DNA of 40,794 nt from an uncultured bacterium (lineage in GTDB: Bacteria > Hydrothermota > Hydrothermia > UBA1063 > CAJXJZ01). Each line of letters starts with the position of its first letter. Positions within the stretch are counted from its first letter, which is position 1. A program made the position numbers and the translations under genes. The notes beneath the pieces are model-generated. The model was given only the letters and a program-made list of their open reading frames with translations, was not told the origin of the DNA and did no database searches. The stretch spans positions 1 through 40,794 of the forward strand of contig CAJXJZ010000013.1 of the NCBI GenBank assembly GCA_913055745.1, written 5' to 3'. Of this stretch, positions 34,139-40,794 are shown piece after piece.

Positions 34139-34766
34139 GCCTTGTGCTATTTTTGACCTTGATGGGACAGTGCTTACAGGACCTTCCTCTGAAGGGAGAT
34201 TTTTTCTTTATCTCTTATGGCATGGTGTAATTACTTTAAAGCATATTGCATATTATTTGCTAAATTTTCTTCTTACATGGAGACTTAGACAAAACAAGTC
34301 CTTTTATAGGGGGCTCAAAGTTAAGAGACTTAAGAGACTTGCAAAGGTTTTTGCAGAGAAACACCTTAGGGTAAGTCTTGCACCAAGTGCCATTAAAAGG
34401 ATGAGAGAAGAGGAAGAAAGAGGTAGAAAAGTAATATTGCTTTCAGGTTGTCCAGAGTTTTTGCTGAAATATATCGCATCATATACAGGTTGTGAGGAGG
34501 CAATAGGTCTTCAACTTGAGCAAAAAAACGGTGTTTTCACAGGAAGGTACATCCCCCCCTATCCATTTGGAAGGGGGAAGATGCTTCTTTTAGAGTCAAT
34601 GCCATGCAAAAGATCCAAAAGTTCAGGCTATGGCAATCACATATCAGACAAGTATTTCCTATCCCTCTTAAGCGAGCCATATTGTGTAAATCCAGGCCAT
34701 TCATTTAGAAAGTATTGTAATAAGAAGGGCATTCCCATCCTCTACTGGAGGAGCAATAAGGGTTAA
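34110..34766 (+). CDS. HAD-superfamily phosphatase, IB-like
   Basis: A 218-aa HAD hydrolase. The nucleophile motif is FDLDGTV with D16 and D18, motif II is LLSGCPEF, and the C-terminal motif reads GYGNHISDKYFLSLL followed by CVNPG. The overall order matches subfamily IB (SerB/PgpC-like), although the first Asp of motif IV is replaced by Asn. Next to a PgsA-like gene it could be the phosphatidylglycerophosphate phosphatase, but a phosphoserine-type substrate cannot be excluded. The start is uncertain: ATG 34110 is preferred, TTG 34104 is possible, and both overlap the phosphatidyltransferase. It converges with clpC, sharing 4 nt. Confidence 0.7.
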   Translation: MQKNTSSQNKPCAIFDLDGTVLTGPSSEGRFFLYLLWHGVITLKHIAYYLLNFLLTWRLRQNKSFYRGLKVKRLKRLAKVFAEKHLRVSLAPSAIKRMREEEERGRKVILLSGCPEFLLKYIASYTGCEEAIGLQLEQKNGVFTGRYIPPYPFGRGKMLLLESMPCKRSKSSGYGNHISDKYFLSLLSEPYCVNPGHSFRKYCNKKGIPILYWRSNKG

Positions 34767-34777
34767 AGGACCCTTAT
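34756..34777. terminator. Bidirectional hairpin at the HAD/clpC junction
   Basis: ATAAGGGT (34756-34763) and ACCCTTAT (34770-34777) form a perfect 8-bp stem with loop TAAAGG. The loop and its edge hold the stop codons of both converging genes (TAA at 34764-34766 on plus, TAA at 34765-34763 on minus). The A+T-rich stem and missing T-tract make it a weak terminator. Confidence 0.4.
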
Positions 34778-37156
34778 GTTTAATGCACCATCCTTAGCAT
34801 CTACTATAACCTTACTCCCTTTCTTTATATCTCCTTTTATGATGCCCTTTGCAATTTCATTAACCACTTCCCTTTGAATGACCCTCTTAAGTGGCCTTGC
34901 TCCAAATTCCTTTGAGTATCCCTTCTCTGCAAGATAAGAAAGTCCTGCATCTGTTACCTCAAATCCTATGCCTTTTTCTTTTAGGTTCTCTACAAGTTCC
35001 AAAAGTTCCAGTTTAACAATCTCTTTGATCTCTTTGATCCCAAGGGGTGAAAAGAGTACGATTTCATCTATCCTATTTATAAACTCTGGCCTGAAGTATC
35101 GTAAAAGTTCAGGCATTACCTTATTAATCTTTTCTTCTCTTTTCCCTGTGAGGGTTGGTATCACGGATGATGCTATATTACTTGTCATTATTATAACGGT
35201 GTTTTTGAAGTCCACTGTTCTACCGTGAGAGTCTGTGAGCCTTCCAGAATCAAAAATCTGAAGCATTAAATTGAATACATCTGGATGTGCCTTTTCAATT
35301 TCGTCAAAAAGAATAACCTGATATGGCCTTCTTCTTACCGCTTCTGTTAGTGTGCCACCTTTTTCATATCCAACATACCCAGGAGGTGCACCAATGAGTT
35401 TTGATACAGCATGTCTTTCCATATATTCAGACATATCAAACCGTAGTAGTGCATCCTCATCGTCAAACAAGAACCACGCAAGTTGCCTTGCAAGATGAGT
35501 TTTACCAACCCCTGTCGGACCCATGAACAAAAATACACCAATAGGCTTTTTCAAGGAAACAAGGCCTGCCCTGTGTCTTCTTATAGCATCGGATACAACC
35601 TGAATAGCCTCATCCTGACCTATTACCCGCTTTTTCAGTATCTCCTCCATACGAAGGAGTTTGTCTCTTTCTGATTGTAAGAGAGCATCTTGTGGAATGC
35701 CTGTCCATTTAGATACAATTTCCGCAATATCCCGTTCTCTTACAACCTCATCCACGCCGCTTTTTTCTTGCCATTCCTTTAATTTTCTCTGATACTCAGG
35801 CATTATCCTGTCAAGTTCCTCTTTAAGTTTACGTGCCCTTTCATAATCGCCATACTCTGTGCTTATTCTCCCTTCTTCTGTGAGTGTTTCCACTTGTTCT
35901 TTGAGTTTCTTCAAATCTTCGGGCATTTTTGAGAGTTTTATTTTTTTGTTGCTACATGCCTCATCTAAGAGGTCAATGGCCTTATCTGGCAGTTTCCTAC
36001 CCTGTATATACCTTTCTGAGAGTTTTGCTGCAGCATAGAGTGCGTCATCTTCTATTTTGACCTTGTGGTGCTCTTCATAACGCTTCTTGAGGCCTTTTAA
36101 GATCTCGTACGTCTCTTCTACAGTTGGCTCTCTTACAAATACTGTCTGAAACCTTCTCTCAAGAGCGCCGTCCTTTTCAATATGCTCTCTATATTCATCT
36201 AAGGTGGTTGCACCAATCAGTCTGAGTTCTCCAGATGCAAGTGCTGGCTTTAAGAGGTTTGCTGCGTCCTGCGCGCCCTCTGCCGCACCAGCACCAACAA
36301 TAGTATGAAGTTCGTCCACAAACAAGATAACATTATTGCGCTTCTTGATCTCATCAATGATCCCTTTTAGCCGTTCTTCAAACTCTCCTCTAAATTTTGT
36401 ACCAGCAATGAGATGGCCCATAGAAAGGGATAGGATTCTTTTATCTTTCAAATCATCAGGAACGTCCTTTTTCACTATTCTTTGTGCAAGACCCATTACA
36501 ATGGCTGTTTTGCCAACACCTGGTTCACCAATTAGAACAGGATTATTTTTGGTTTTACGAAGTAATATTTGCACCACTCTTTCAATCTCTTCTTCCCTTC
36601 CAATAACAGGGTCAAGCCTGCCCATCTCTGCGAGTTTCGTAATGTCTTCTGTGTATTTTTCCAATGGACTATAGGATTTTTCAGCATCCGGATTTTCTAC
36701 CCTTTTTGTTCCTCTTATCTCATAAAGGGATTTAAAAACACCTTCCCTGTCAATCCCAAATTCCTTAAAGAGTTTAAAAAGTTCACCCTTTGCTTCCTCA
36801 ATGAGTGCAAGTAGGATGTGTTCAGAGGCCACGTACTCATCTTTCATCATCTCTCTTTCTCTATCCGCCCTTTCTAAAACAGATAAGGCGTCTTGAGAGA
36901 GAAAGACCTGATATGTTGAACCTTGTGAGTATTCTACCTCTGGAAATCTCCTCAGGATGTCTAAGAGACGGTTTTTAATGACAGATGGATTTTTACCCAT
37001 TTTGCTTAATATCTGTGATGTTATACTGTCTTTCACCTCAAGCAAACCATAAAAAAGATGTTCTGGCTCAATTTGATTGTGCTTGAATTTTCTTAAAGAT
37101 TCCTCTGCAATTAAAATTGCCTCTTTTGCGCCTTCAGTAAACTTATCCATTCTCAT
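34763..37156 (-). CDS. clpC: ClpC-type AAA+ unfoldase lacking a ClpP-docking loop
   Basis: A 797-aa Hsp100 protein with a Clp N-domain (residues about 1-145), two AAA+ modules with Walker A at about 210-217 (GEPGVGKT) and near 535 (GPTGVGKT), and a short middle domain with a UVR motif ([16 protein letters not shown]) typical of ClpC rather than ClpB. The segment between MTSNI and [10 protein letters not shown], where ClpA, ClpC and ClpX carry an [LIV]-G-[FL] tripeptide for ClpP, reads [15 protein letters not shown] and has no such tripeptide. It may therefore act as a disaggregase or remodelling ATPase without ClpP. GGAGG lies 8 nt before the ATG. TTGACC at 37227-37222 may be its -35 box, but no good -10 follows. 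Confidence 0.9.
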   Translation of the reverse strand: MRMDKFTEGAKEAILIAEESLRKFKHNQIEPEHLFYGLLEVKDSITSQILSKMGKNPSVIKNRLLDILRRFPEVEYSQGSTYQVFLSQDALSVLERADREREMMKDEYVASEHILLALIEEAKGELFKLFKEFGIDREGVFKSLYEIRGTKRVENPDAEKSYSPLEKYTEDITKLAEMGRLDPVIGREEEIERVVQILLRKTKNNPVLIGEPGVGKTAIVMGLAQRIVKKDVPDDLKDKRILSLSMGHLIAGTKFRGEFEERLKGIIDEIKKRNNVILFVDELHTIVGAGAAEGAQDAANLLKPALASGELRLIGATTLDEYREHIEKDGALERRFQTVFVREPTVEETYEILKGLKKRYEEHHKVKIEDDALYAAAKLSERYIQGRKLPDKAIDLLDEACSNKKIKLSKMPEDLKKLKEQVETLTEEGRISTEYGDYERARKLKEELDRIMPEYQRKLKEWQEKSGVDEVVRERDIAEIVSKWTGIPQDALLQSERDKLLRMEEILKKRVIGQDEAIQVVSDAIRRHRAGLVSLKKPIGVFLFMGPTGVGKTHLARQLAWFLFDDEDALLRFDMSEYMERHAVSKLIGAPPGYVGYEKGGTLTEAVRRRPYQVILFDEIEKAHPDVFNLMLQIFDSGRLTDSHGRTVDFKNTVIIMTSNIASSVIPTLTGKREEKINKVMPELLRYFRPEFINRIDEIVLFSPLGIKEIKEIVKLELLELVENLKEKGIGFEVTDAGLSYLAEKGYSKEFGARPLKRVIQREVVNEIAKGIIKGDIKKGSKVIVDAKDGALNIRVL

Positions 37157-37237
37157 TTTTTTCTCCTCCTTTTTTATTCTTTTATTTTTAAGTACTATTT
37201 AGTAATAATTTTAATTCGTAGGGTCAAGAGTTTGTTT

Positions 37238-37265
37238 TTGTAAGCCGTGTTATGGGATATATAAT
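37238..37265 (+). promoter_or_regulatory. Promoter of the LptF/LptG gene (leaderless start)
   Basis: TTGTAA (37238-37243), 16 bp, perfect TATAAT (37260-37265). The -10 box ends 7 nt before ATG at 37273. The in-frame ATG at 37252 lies upstream of the -10 box and so cannot be in the transcript. Confidence 0.55.
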
Positions 37266-37272
37266 TTTACTT

Positions 37273-38346
37273 ATGAAAAAATTAGAGTGGTATATACTTA
37301 GAAGGTTTTTGTTTTTTTTGACACTTTTCACTATTGGTGCTATATTTATTTTTATTGTTGTTAATTTTTTTGAAAGGATAGACCATTTTGTATCAAATAA
37401 AGCAAGTATTATTTCTATATTGAGGTTTTATGTTTTTCAATTAGGATATATCTTTAACCTCATGTTTCCTGTAGCACATCTTCTTGCCCTTTTCTTGTCT
37501 CTTGGCGAACTATCTGCAAAGAATGAGATTCTTGCTATTAGGGCTGGTGGTATAAGTTTGAAAAGGGTCTTTTTACCGCTTTTGGTTTTTGCCCTGTTTT
37601 CATCACTTTTAGACCTTTTTGTGGCAGAGTTTTTCGGTTATCCTGGCTATAATAAGGCAGAGAGGGTTATGAGGGTTGAGATAGAGAAGAGAAAGCCTAT
37701 CTTTGGAAGAATAAGTGGTGAAGACATAAGTTTTTTTTGGAAAAATAATCTCTATTTTTTTGGTTATATCAATAGATTGAGAAATACTGCAAGCAGAATT
37801 ACTATCTTTGAGTTTAAAAAAGATACGATTGTAAGGATGATTGATGCAAGGTCCGGGACCTTTAATGGAAGGTTTTGGGTACTAAGGGATGGGACAGAAC
37901 GCATAATAGGAAAGAAGGATACACTTATATTCTTTAGAAAAAGGGCCTTTCCTGAGTTTACCATAACGCCTTTTGAGTTTCTTAAAAAAAGGAGTAGGCT
38001 TATATACACACCAGCAAAAGAATTAAAAAAATTGATAGATAAAAAGAAAAAGGCAGGTCTTGATTATACGGCAGAACTTGCAGAGTATATATCACGATTC
38101 TCGTTTCCATTTTCATGTTTTGTAATGTTATTTTTTAGCATACCACTTGCTTCATCATCACGCTGGAAGGGAAGGTCAACCATGTTTGGCATTGCACTTT
38201 CTTTGGCATTTTTATACTGGGGCATGTTTCAGGGTATAAAACTGGCAGGTTCCTTGGGAAAAATTAACCCGTATTTAGCAGGTCATCTTACGAATCTCAT
38301 ATTCTTTATCCCTTCTCTTTATATGTATCTTAAGATTGACGATTGA
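37273..38346 (+). CDS. LptF/LptG-family permease (lipopolysaccharide export)
   Basis: Inner-membrane component of the LptB2FG transporter that extracts lipopolysaccharide and feeds it to the periplasmic bridge. The 357-aa protein begins MKKLEWYILRRFLFF, the family's usual N-terminus, has three N-terminal membrane helices, a periplasmic jellyroll-like beta region (about 120-250) and three C-terminal helices, with FPVAHL and LSLGELSAKNEILAIRAGG between helices 2 and 3. LptF and LptG cannot be told apart here; the usual second gene is not adjacent. The start is set at 37273 by the promoter position and the family N-terminus. It converges with lpxK, with a 17-nt overlap. Confidence 0.9.
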   Translation: MKKLEWYILRRFLFFLTLFTIGAIFIFIVVNFFERIDHFVSNKASIISILRFYVFQLGYIFNLMFPVAHLLALFLSLGELSAKNEILAIRAGGISLKRVFLPLLVFALFSSLLDLFVAEFFGYPGYNKAERVMRVEIEKRKPIFGRISGEDISFFWKNNLYFFGYINRLRNTASRITIFEFKKDTIVRMIDARSGTFNGRFWVLRDGTERIIGKKDTLIFFRKRAFPEFTITPFEFLKKRSRLIYTPAKELKKLIDKKKKAGLDYTAELAEYISRFSFPFSCFVMLFFSIPLASSSRWKGRSTMFGIALSLAFLYWGMFQGIKLAGSLGKINPYLAGHLTNLIFFIPSLYMYLKIDD

Positions 38347-39268
38347 GTATATTGTCCAAGGTTTTAAAAAAATCATTCTCTTTTCTTATCTGAAGGGATA
38401 TCTTGAGATAGAGCATAGATTTTCTATATTTTTCTGGGATCCTGTAAAAATCCTTTTCTGTTGTTATAACAGGAAGGTTTTCTTTCAATATATGTTCAAG
38501 GAATTTTTCAGAAAAATAGGAATGGTCTCTATAAAAGATGTGTTTTTTTACATCTATGCCCATTTTATCCCTTACTACATTTAAAAATTCCCTGTTTTTT
38601 GCTATAGCAGATATAAGTATTGCCTTTTTTATGCCATCTATTTTGTTATCTTTAAAATCAAATAATCCGTCAATTTTATACCCAGCAGAAAAGGTTTTTT
38701 TACCCATAAAGTCTGTAACATTCTGGATGTTGCAGAACCTAAAGTTTACAATTACTATATGGGCTCTTTTTATATGGGATACAGGCTCTCTGAGCATCCC
38801 AAATGGAAAAACATACCCTTTATGTTTATAGAGTTTTTCACTCATTATTACGATGTCAATATCGCGGTGTAATCTATAATACTGAAACCCATCATCAAGA
38901 ATTAGAACAGTATCAGGCAGAAGGTTTAAACTTAAAACATCTTCCCTTTTTTTATTAACATATACACGAACGCCGGTATTTTTATAAATCATAAAGGGCT
39001 CATCACCACACTCATAAGCAGAAAGATGCCCATCTGTTATGCATGGAGTTTTAAATTTTCTCTTGTATCCACGGGAAAGGACCGTCACAGGATGGGTTTT
39101 CTTAAGATATTTTGCTATCTTTATAACAAGTGGTGATTTTCCTGTACCTCCCATTTCAATATTCCCTACTGAGATAACAGGAAATGGAAGATGGATTTTA
39201 CGCAAAAAGTGCCTTTTTAATTCCACCATCCAGAGATATGGCGAGAGAAATGAGACGAAATCCTTCAC
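38330..39268 (-). CDS. lpxK: Tetraacyldisaccharide 4'-kinase
   Basis: Phosphorylates the 4' position of the lipid A disaccharide, so its presence shows that the organism makes lipid A. The Walker A motif is SVGNIEMGGTGKSP (residues about 33-46), followed by LSRGYKRK and the Walker B-like LILDDGFQYYRL. The length of 312 aa is typical. The start is GTG at 39268: a TATAAT -10 box (39280-39275) ends 6 nt upstream and no Shine-Dalgarno sequence is present, so a leaderless start is likely. It converges with the LptF/G gene and diverges from the DUF763 gene, 86 bp apart. Confidence 0.93.
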   Translation of the reverse strand: MKDFVSFLSPYLWMVELKRHFLRKIHLPFPVISVGNIEMGGTGKSPLVIKIAKYLKKTHPVTVLSRGYKRKFKTPCITDGHLSAYECGDEPFMIYKNTGVRVYVNKKREDVLSLNLLPDTVLILDDGFQYYRLHRDIDIVIMSEKLYKHKGYVFPFGMLREPVSHIKRAHIVIVNFRFCNIQNVTDFMGKKTFSAGYKIDGLFDFKDNKIDGIKKAILISAIAKNREFLNVVRDKMGIDVKKHIFYRDHSYFSEKFLEHILKENLPVITTEKDFYRIPEKYRKSMLYLKISLQIRKENDFFKTLDNILNRQS

Positions 39269-39274
39269 ACATAG

Positions 39275-39303
39275 ATTATAAATGAAAAAAGAAGAAATAA
39301 GAA
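39275..39303 (-). promoter_or_regulatory. Promoter of lpxK (leaderless start)
   Basis: On the minus strand a perfect TATAAT (39280-39275) ends 6 nt before the GTG start codon. The -35 region 17 bp upstream (TTCTTA, 39303-39298) is a weak match. Confidence 0.5.
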
Positions 39304-39319
39304 GACATTATTTTCGAAG

Positions 39320-39348
39320 TTTTTTATACTTGTTTTTTACCTCATAAT
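39320..39348 (+). promoter_or_regulatory. Promoter of the DUF763 gene (leaderless start)
   Basis: CATAAT (39343-39348) ends 6 nt before ATG at 39355, with no Shine-Dalgarno sequence between. The -35 position at 17 bp is a T-tract (39320-39325) and gives little support. Confidence 0.4.
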
Positions 39349-39354
39349 AATCTT

Positions 39355-40440
39355 ATGCGAACAGGATATACCACGCTACCTTTACATGGAGGTCATGCTC
39401 CAAGATGGCTATTTGAGAGGATGGCAAAACTCGCAGGGAGTATAACAGAGGCAATAGTCATTGAATTTGGAACAAAGGAGTTTTTAAAAAGGGTGTCAGA
39501 CCCTGTATGGTTTCAATCACTTGGATGTGTTCTTGGCTTTGATTGGCATTCTTCAGGACTCACCACCACAACCACAGGCGCCATAAAAGAAGGGATTAAA
39601 AATAAGATGTTTGAACTTGGTATTTTTGTCGCAGGGGGAAAAGGAAAGACTTCTTTAAAAACACCAGAGGAGATAAGAAAAATAGGTGATATTACAGGCA
39701 TTTCTCCAGAACCTCTTGTGTTGGCATCAAAGGCATCTGCCAAAACAGATGCTGTACTCTTACAGGATGGCTATAACATTTATCATCATACATTCTTTTT
39801 TGATAGGTGTGGCAATTGGGCAGTGGTGCAGCAGGGTATGAATGAGAGAAAACGCAAAGCAAGGAGGTATCACTGGCTTTCGGGAGTATTTGAGCGATTT
39901 GACGAAGAACCACATACAGGAATAATTGCCCCACAGAAGGAGAAAATGGTAATTGATCTTACATCCCGAAGGTCAAGGGAAAACAAAAATAGGATTGTTG
40001 AAATCCTTAAAAATGAATCTCCCAATAAGGTAGTTTTAGAGTATAAAAGGGCCATTAAAAGCCTAAGTCTTCCCTTAAGGCATTACATTGTGCCATATAA
40101 AGATATAAGCGAAAAGTATCTCTTTAAGATTTTAAAGACCACTTATGACAGAGGTTTTGAAGGATTTGAAGATTTTTACCTCATAAGAGGAGTGGGCCCT
40201 TCCACTGTAAGGGCACTTTCAATGCTTGCTGATGTAGTGTTTGGTGCAAAGCCCAGTTTTGAAGACCCTGTGGTTTATTCCTATGCTCATGGAGGAAAGG
40301 ATGGCTTTCCATATCCTGTAAATAGAAATGTTTATGATAATAGTATCAATGTGATGGAAAATGCTATAAAAAAGGCAAAGATAGGGAAAAAAGAGGAACT
40401 TCTGGCACTTTGGAGGCTTTCAAAGGTTTTCAATAGTTGA
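39355..40440 (+). CDS. DUF763-family protein
   Basis: A 361-aa protein of the DUF763 family, which is known mainly from archaea and thermophilic bacteria and whose function I do not know. Typical segments are TGYTTLPLHGGHAPRWLF at the N-terminus, a conserved FGTKEFLKRVSDPVWFQ block, LGFDWHSSGLTTT, and YHHTFFFD followed by WAVVQQGM. The sequence YLIRGVGPSTVRALSML near residue 278 looks like a helix-hairpin-helix, so DNA or RNA binding is possible. No signal peptide is present. The gene stands alone behind its own promoter. The ATG at 39355 is supported by the -10 box 6 nt upstream. Confidence 0.85.
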   Translation: MRTGYTTLPLHGGHAPRWLFERMAKLAGSITEAIVIEFGTKEFLKRVSDPVWFQSLGCVLGFDWHSSGLTTTTTGAIKEGIKNKMFELGIFVAGGKGKTSLKTPEEIRKIGDITGISPEPLVLASKASAKTDAVLLQDGYNIYHHTFFFDRCGNWAVVQQGMNERKRKARRYHWLSGVFERFDEEPHTGIIAPQKEKMVIDLTSRRSRENKNRIVEILKNESPNKVVLEYKRAIKSLSLPLRHYIVPYKDISEKYLFKILKTTYDRGFEGFEDFYLIRGVGPSTVRALSMLADVVFGAKPSFEDPVVYSYAHGGKDGFPYPVNRNVYDNSINVMENAIKKAKIGKKEELLALWRLSKVFNS

Positions 40441-40471
40441 TTGTACGAGGAAAATCTTAAATATTATACAT

Positions 40472-40794
40472 ATGGAATTTGCAAAAGAGTATTACGATAG
40501 TTTAACAGAGGCATTTTCAAGGAGATTTCTCAATATTTTTGTTGATAGGGAGATAAAGAGGATTAGGAGGTATGGTGGGACGTTCTCCATCATGCTCCTT
40601 GATATAGACAATTTCAAGGAAATTAACAACAAATACGGTAAATTGAAGGCTGACAGGGTTCTCGTTGAATTTACAAAGATGATAGATAGTCTTATAAGAG
40701 AAGCAGACTTTGTTGTAAGATACAGGGGGGATCTCTTCGTAGTCATCTTACCAAACACAGATGGGATGGGAGCCGAGGTAGTAGGGCAGAGGAT
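40472..40794 (+). CDS. GGDEF-domain protein with degenerate active site, 3'-truncated
   Basis: The frame is open from ATG 40472 to the window end (107 codons). The first residues (DSLTEAFSRRFLN) match the opening of a GGDEF domain, and LLDIDNFKEINNKYG carries the conserved metal-binding Asp. The signature loop is RYRGDLF instead of RYGGDEF, so the first Gly and the Glu of GGDEF are replaced, and a working diguanylate cyclase is unlikely. It could be a c-di-GMP receptor or an inactive scaffold. No sensor domain precedes it, since the start is only a few residues before the domain. What follows the domain lies outside the window. Confidence 0.75.
   Translation, partial: MEFAKEYYDSLTEAFSRRFLNIFVDREIKRIRRYGGTFSIMLLDIDNFKEINNKYGKLKADRVLVEFTKMIDSLIREADFVVRYRGDLFVVILPNTDGMGAEVVGQR

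Noticed and set aside
37222-37230. GGTCAA near clpC as a CtsR operator
   Set aside because: CtsR sites are tandem heptads; only one half is present, and on the minus strand it reads as a -35-like TTGACC. No CIRCE repeat was seen either.
1-40794. CRISPR array, prophage, IS transposase, toxin-antitoxin or restriction genes
   Set aside because: No regularly spaced repeats, phage genes, transposase or defence-type gene could be found on either strand.

Overview
The window looks like one contiguous piece of a chromosome from an uncultured-type Gram-negative bacterium with an A+T-rich genome (roughly 35-40% G+C by eye). An outer membrane is supported by lpxK (lipid A kinase), an LptF/LptG permease, a predicted small outer-membrane barrel and two large secreted proteins ending in type IX secretion (T9SS)-like sorting domains. 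Together with the secreted DUF3857/transglutaminase proteins and a GH57 enzyme, this suggests a member of the FCB side of the tree (a candidate phylum such as WOR-3/Stahlbacteria, Hydrothermae or Cloacimonadota). That placement is inference. A long C-terminal extension on TrmB, a DUF763 gene, GH57 and AGA/AGG-dominated arginine codons suggest a thermophile.

Layout. 1-957: 3' part of a type I asparaginase. 1029-9925 (+): a tight nine-gene run pyrB-pyrC-TldD/PmbA-barrel-smpB-M16-M16-lepB-trmB, mostly with overlapping ends. 9918-10456 (-): tRNA-Arg(ACG) followed 9 nt later by tadA, the enzyme that deaminates A34 of exactly that tRNA. 10457-11071: an accessory-looking gap with a 285-bp segment bounded by a perfect 14-bp inverted repeat, a promoter with no gene behind it, a hairpin cluster and a 45-codon membrane-protein gene. 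11072-13894 (+): a modular secreted transglutaminase-like protein. 13910-21471 (-): an operon of two DUF3857 proteins (one with, one without the catalytic triad), tsaD and a YfhO-type membrane protein. 21578-25017 (+): DUF948, YtxH, gap and a secreted OB-fold-repeat protein, closed by a strong intrinsic terminator. 24962-25638: a PAP2 phosphatase gene broken by a one-base frameshift. 25632-26534: a ThiI-like PP-loop enzyme. 26566-34766 (+): pyrG, an alpha-helical repeat protein, a GH57 protein, a CDP-alcohol phosphatidyltransferase and a HAD phosphatase. 34763-37156 (-): a ClpC-type ATPase. 37273-38346 (+): LptF/LptG. 38330-39268 (-): lpxK. 39355-40440 (+): DUF763. 40472-end (+): a truncated, degenerate GGDEF protein.

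The most distinctive signal is a recurring gene-start architecture. Seven genes that begin transcription units (pyrB, the 45-aa membrane protein, DUF948, pyrG, LptF/G, lpxK, DUF763) have no Shine-Dalgarno sequence and instead a -10 box (TATAAT/TAAAAT-like) ending 6-7 nt before the start codon, often with a TTGAxx -35 box about 17 bp further up. These should give leaderless mRNAs. Genes inside operons, and a few first genes (clpC, the DUF3857 operon, the 940-aa transglutaminase), keep normal GGAGG sites. The rule also corrects several start codons (21578 and 37273 instead of upstream in-frame codons, and GTG at 26566 and 39268).

How the genes work together: pyrimidine synthesis (pyrB, pyrC, pyrG), tRNA modification (trmB, tadA, tsaD, ThiI-like), envelope building (lepB, lpxK, LptF/G, phosphatidyltransferase plus HAD phosphatase, PAP2) and secreted polymer-handling proteins are mixed along ordinary housekeeping operons. 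No phage, CRISPR array, IS transposase or complete mobile element was seen.
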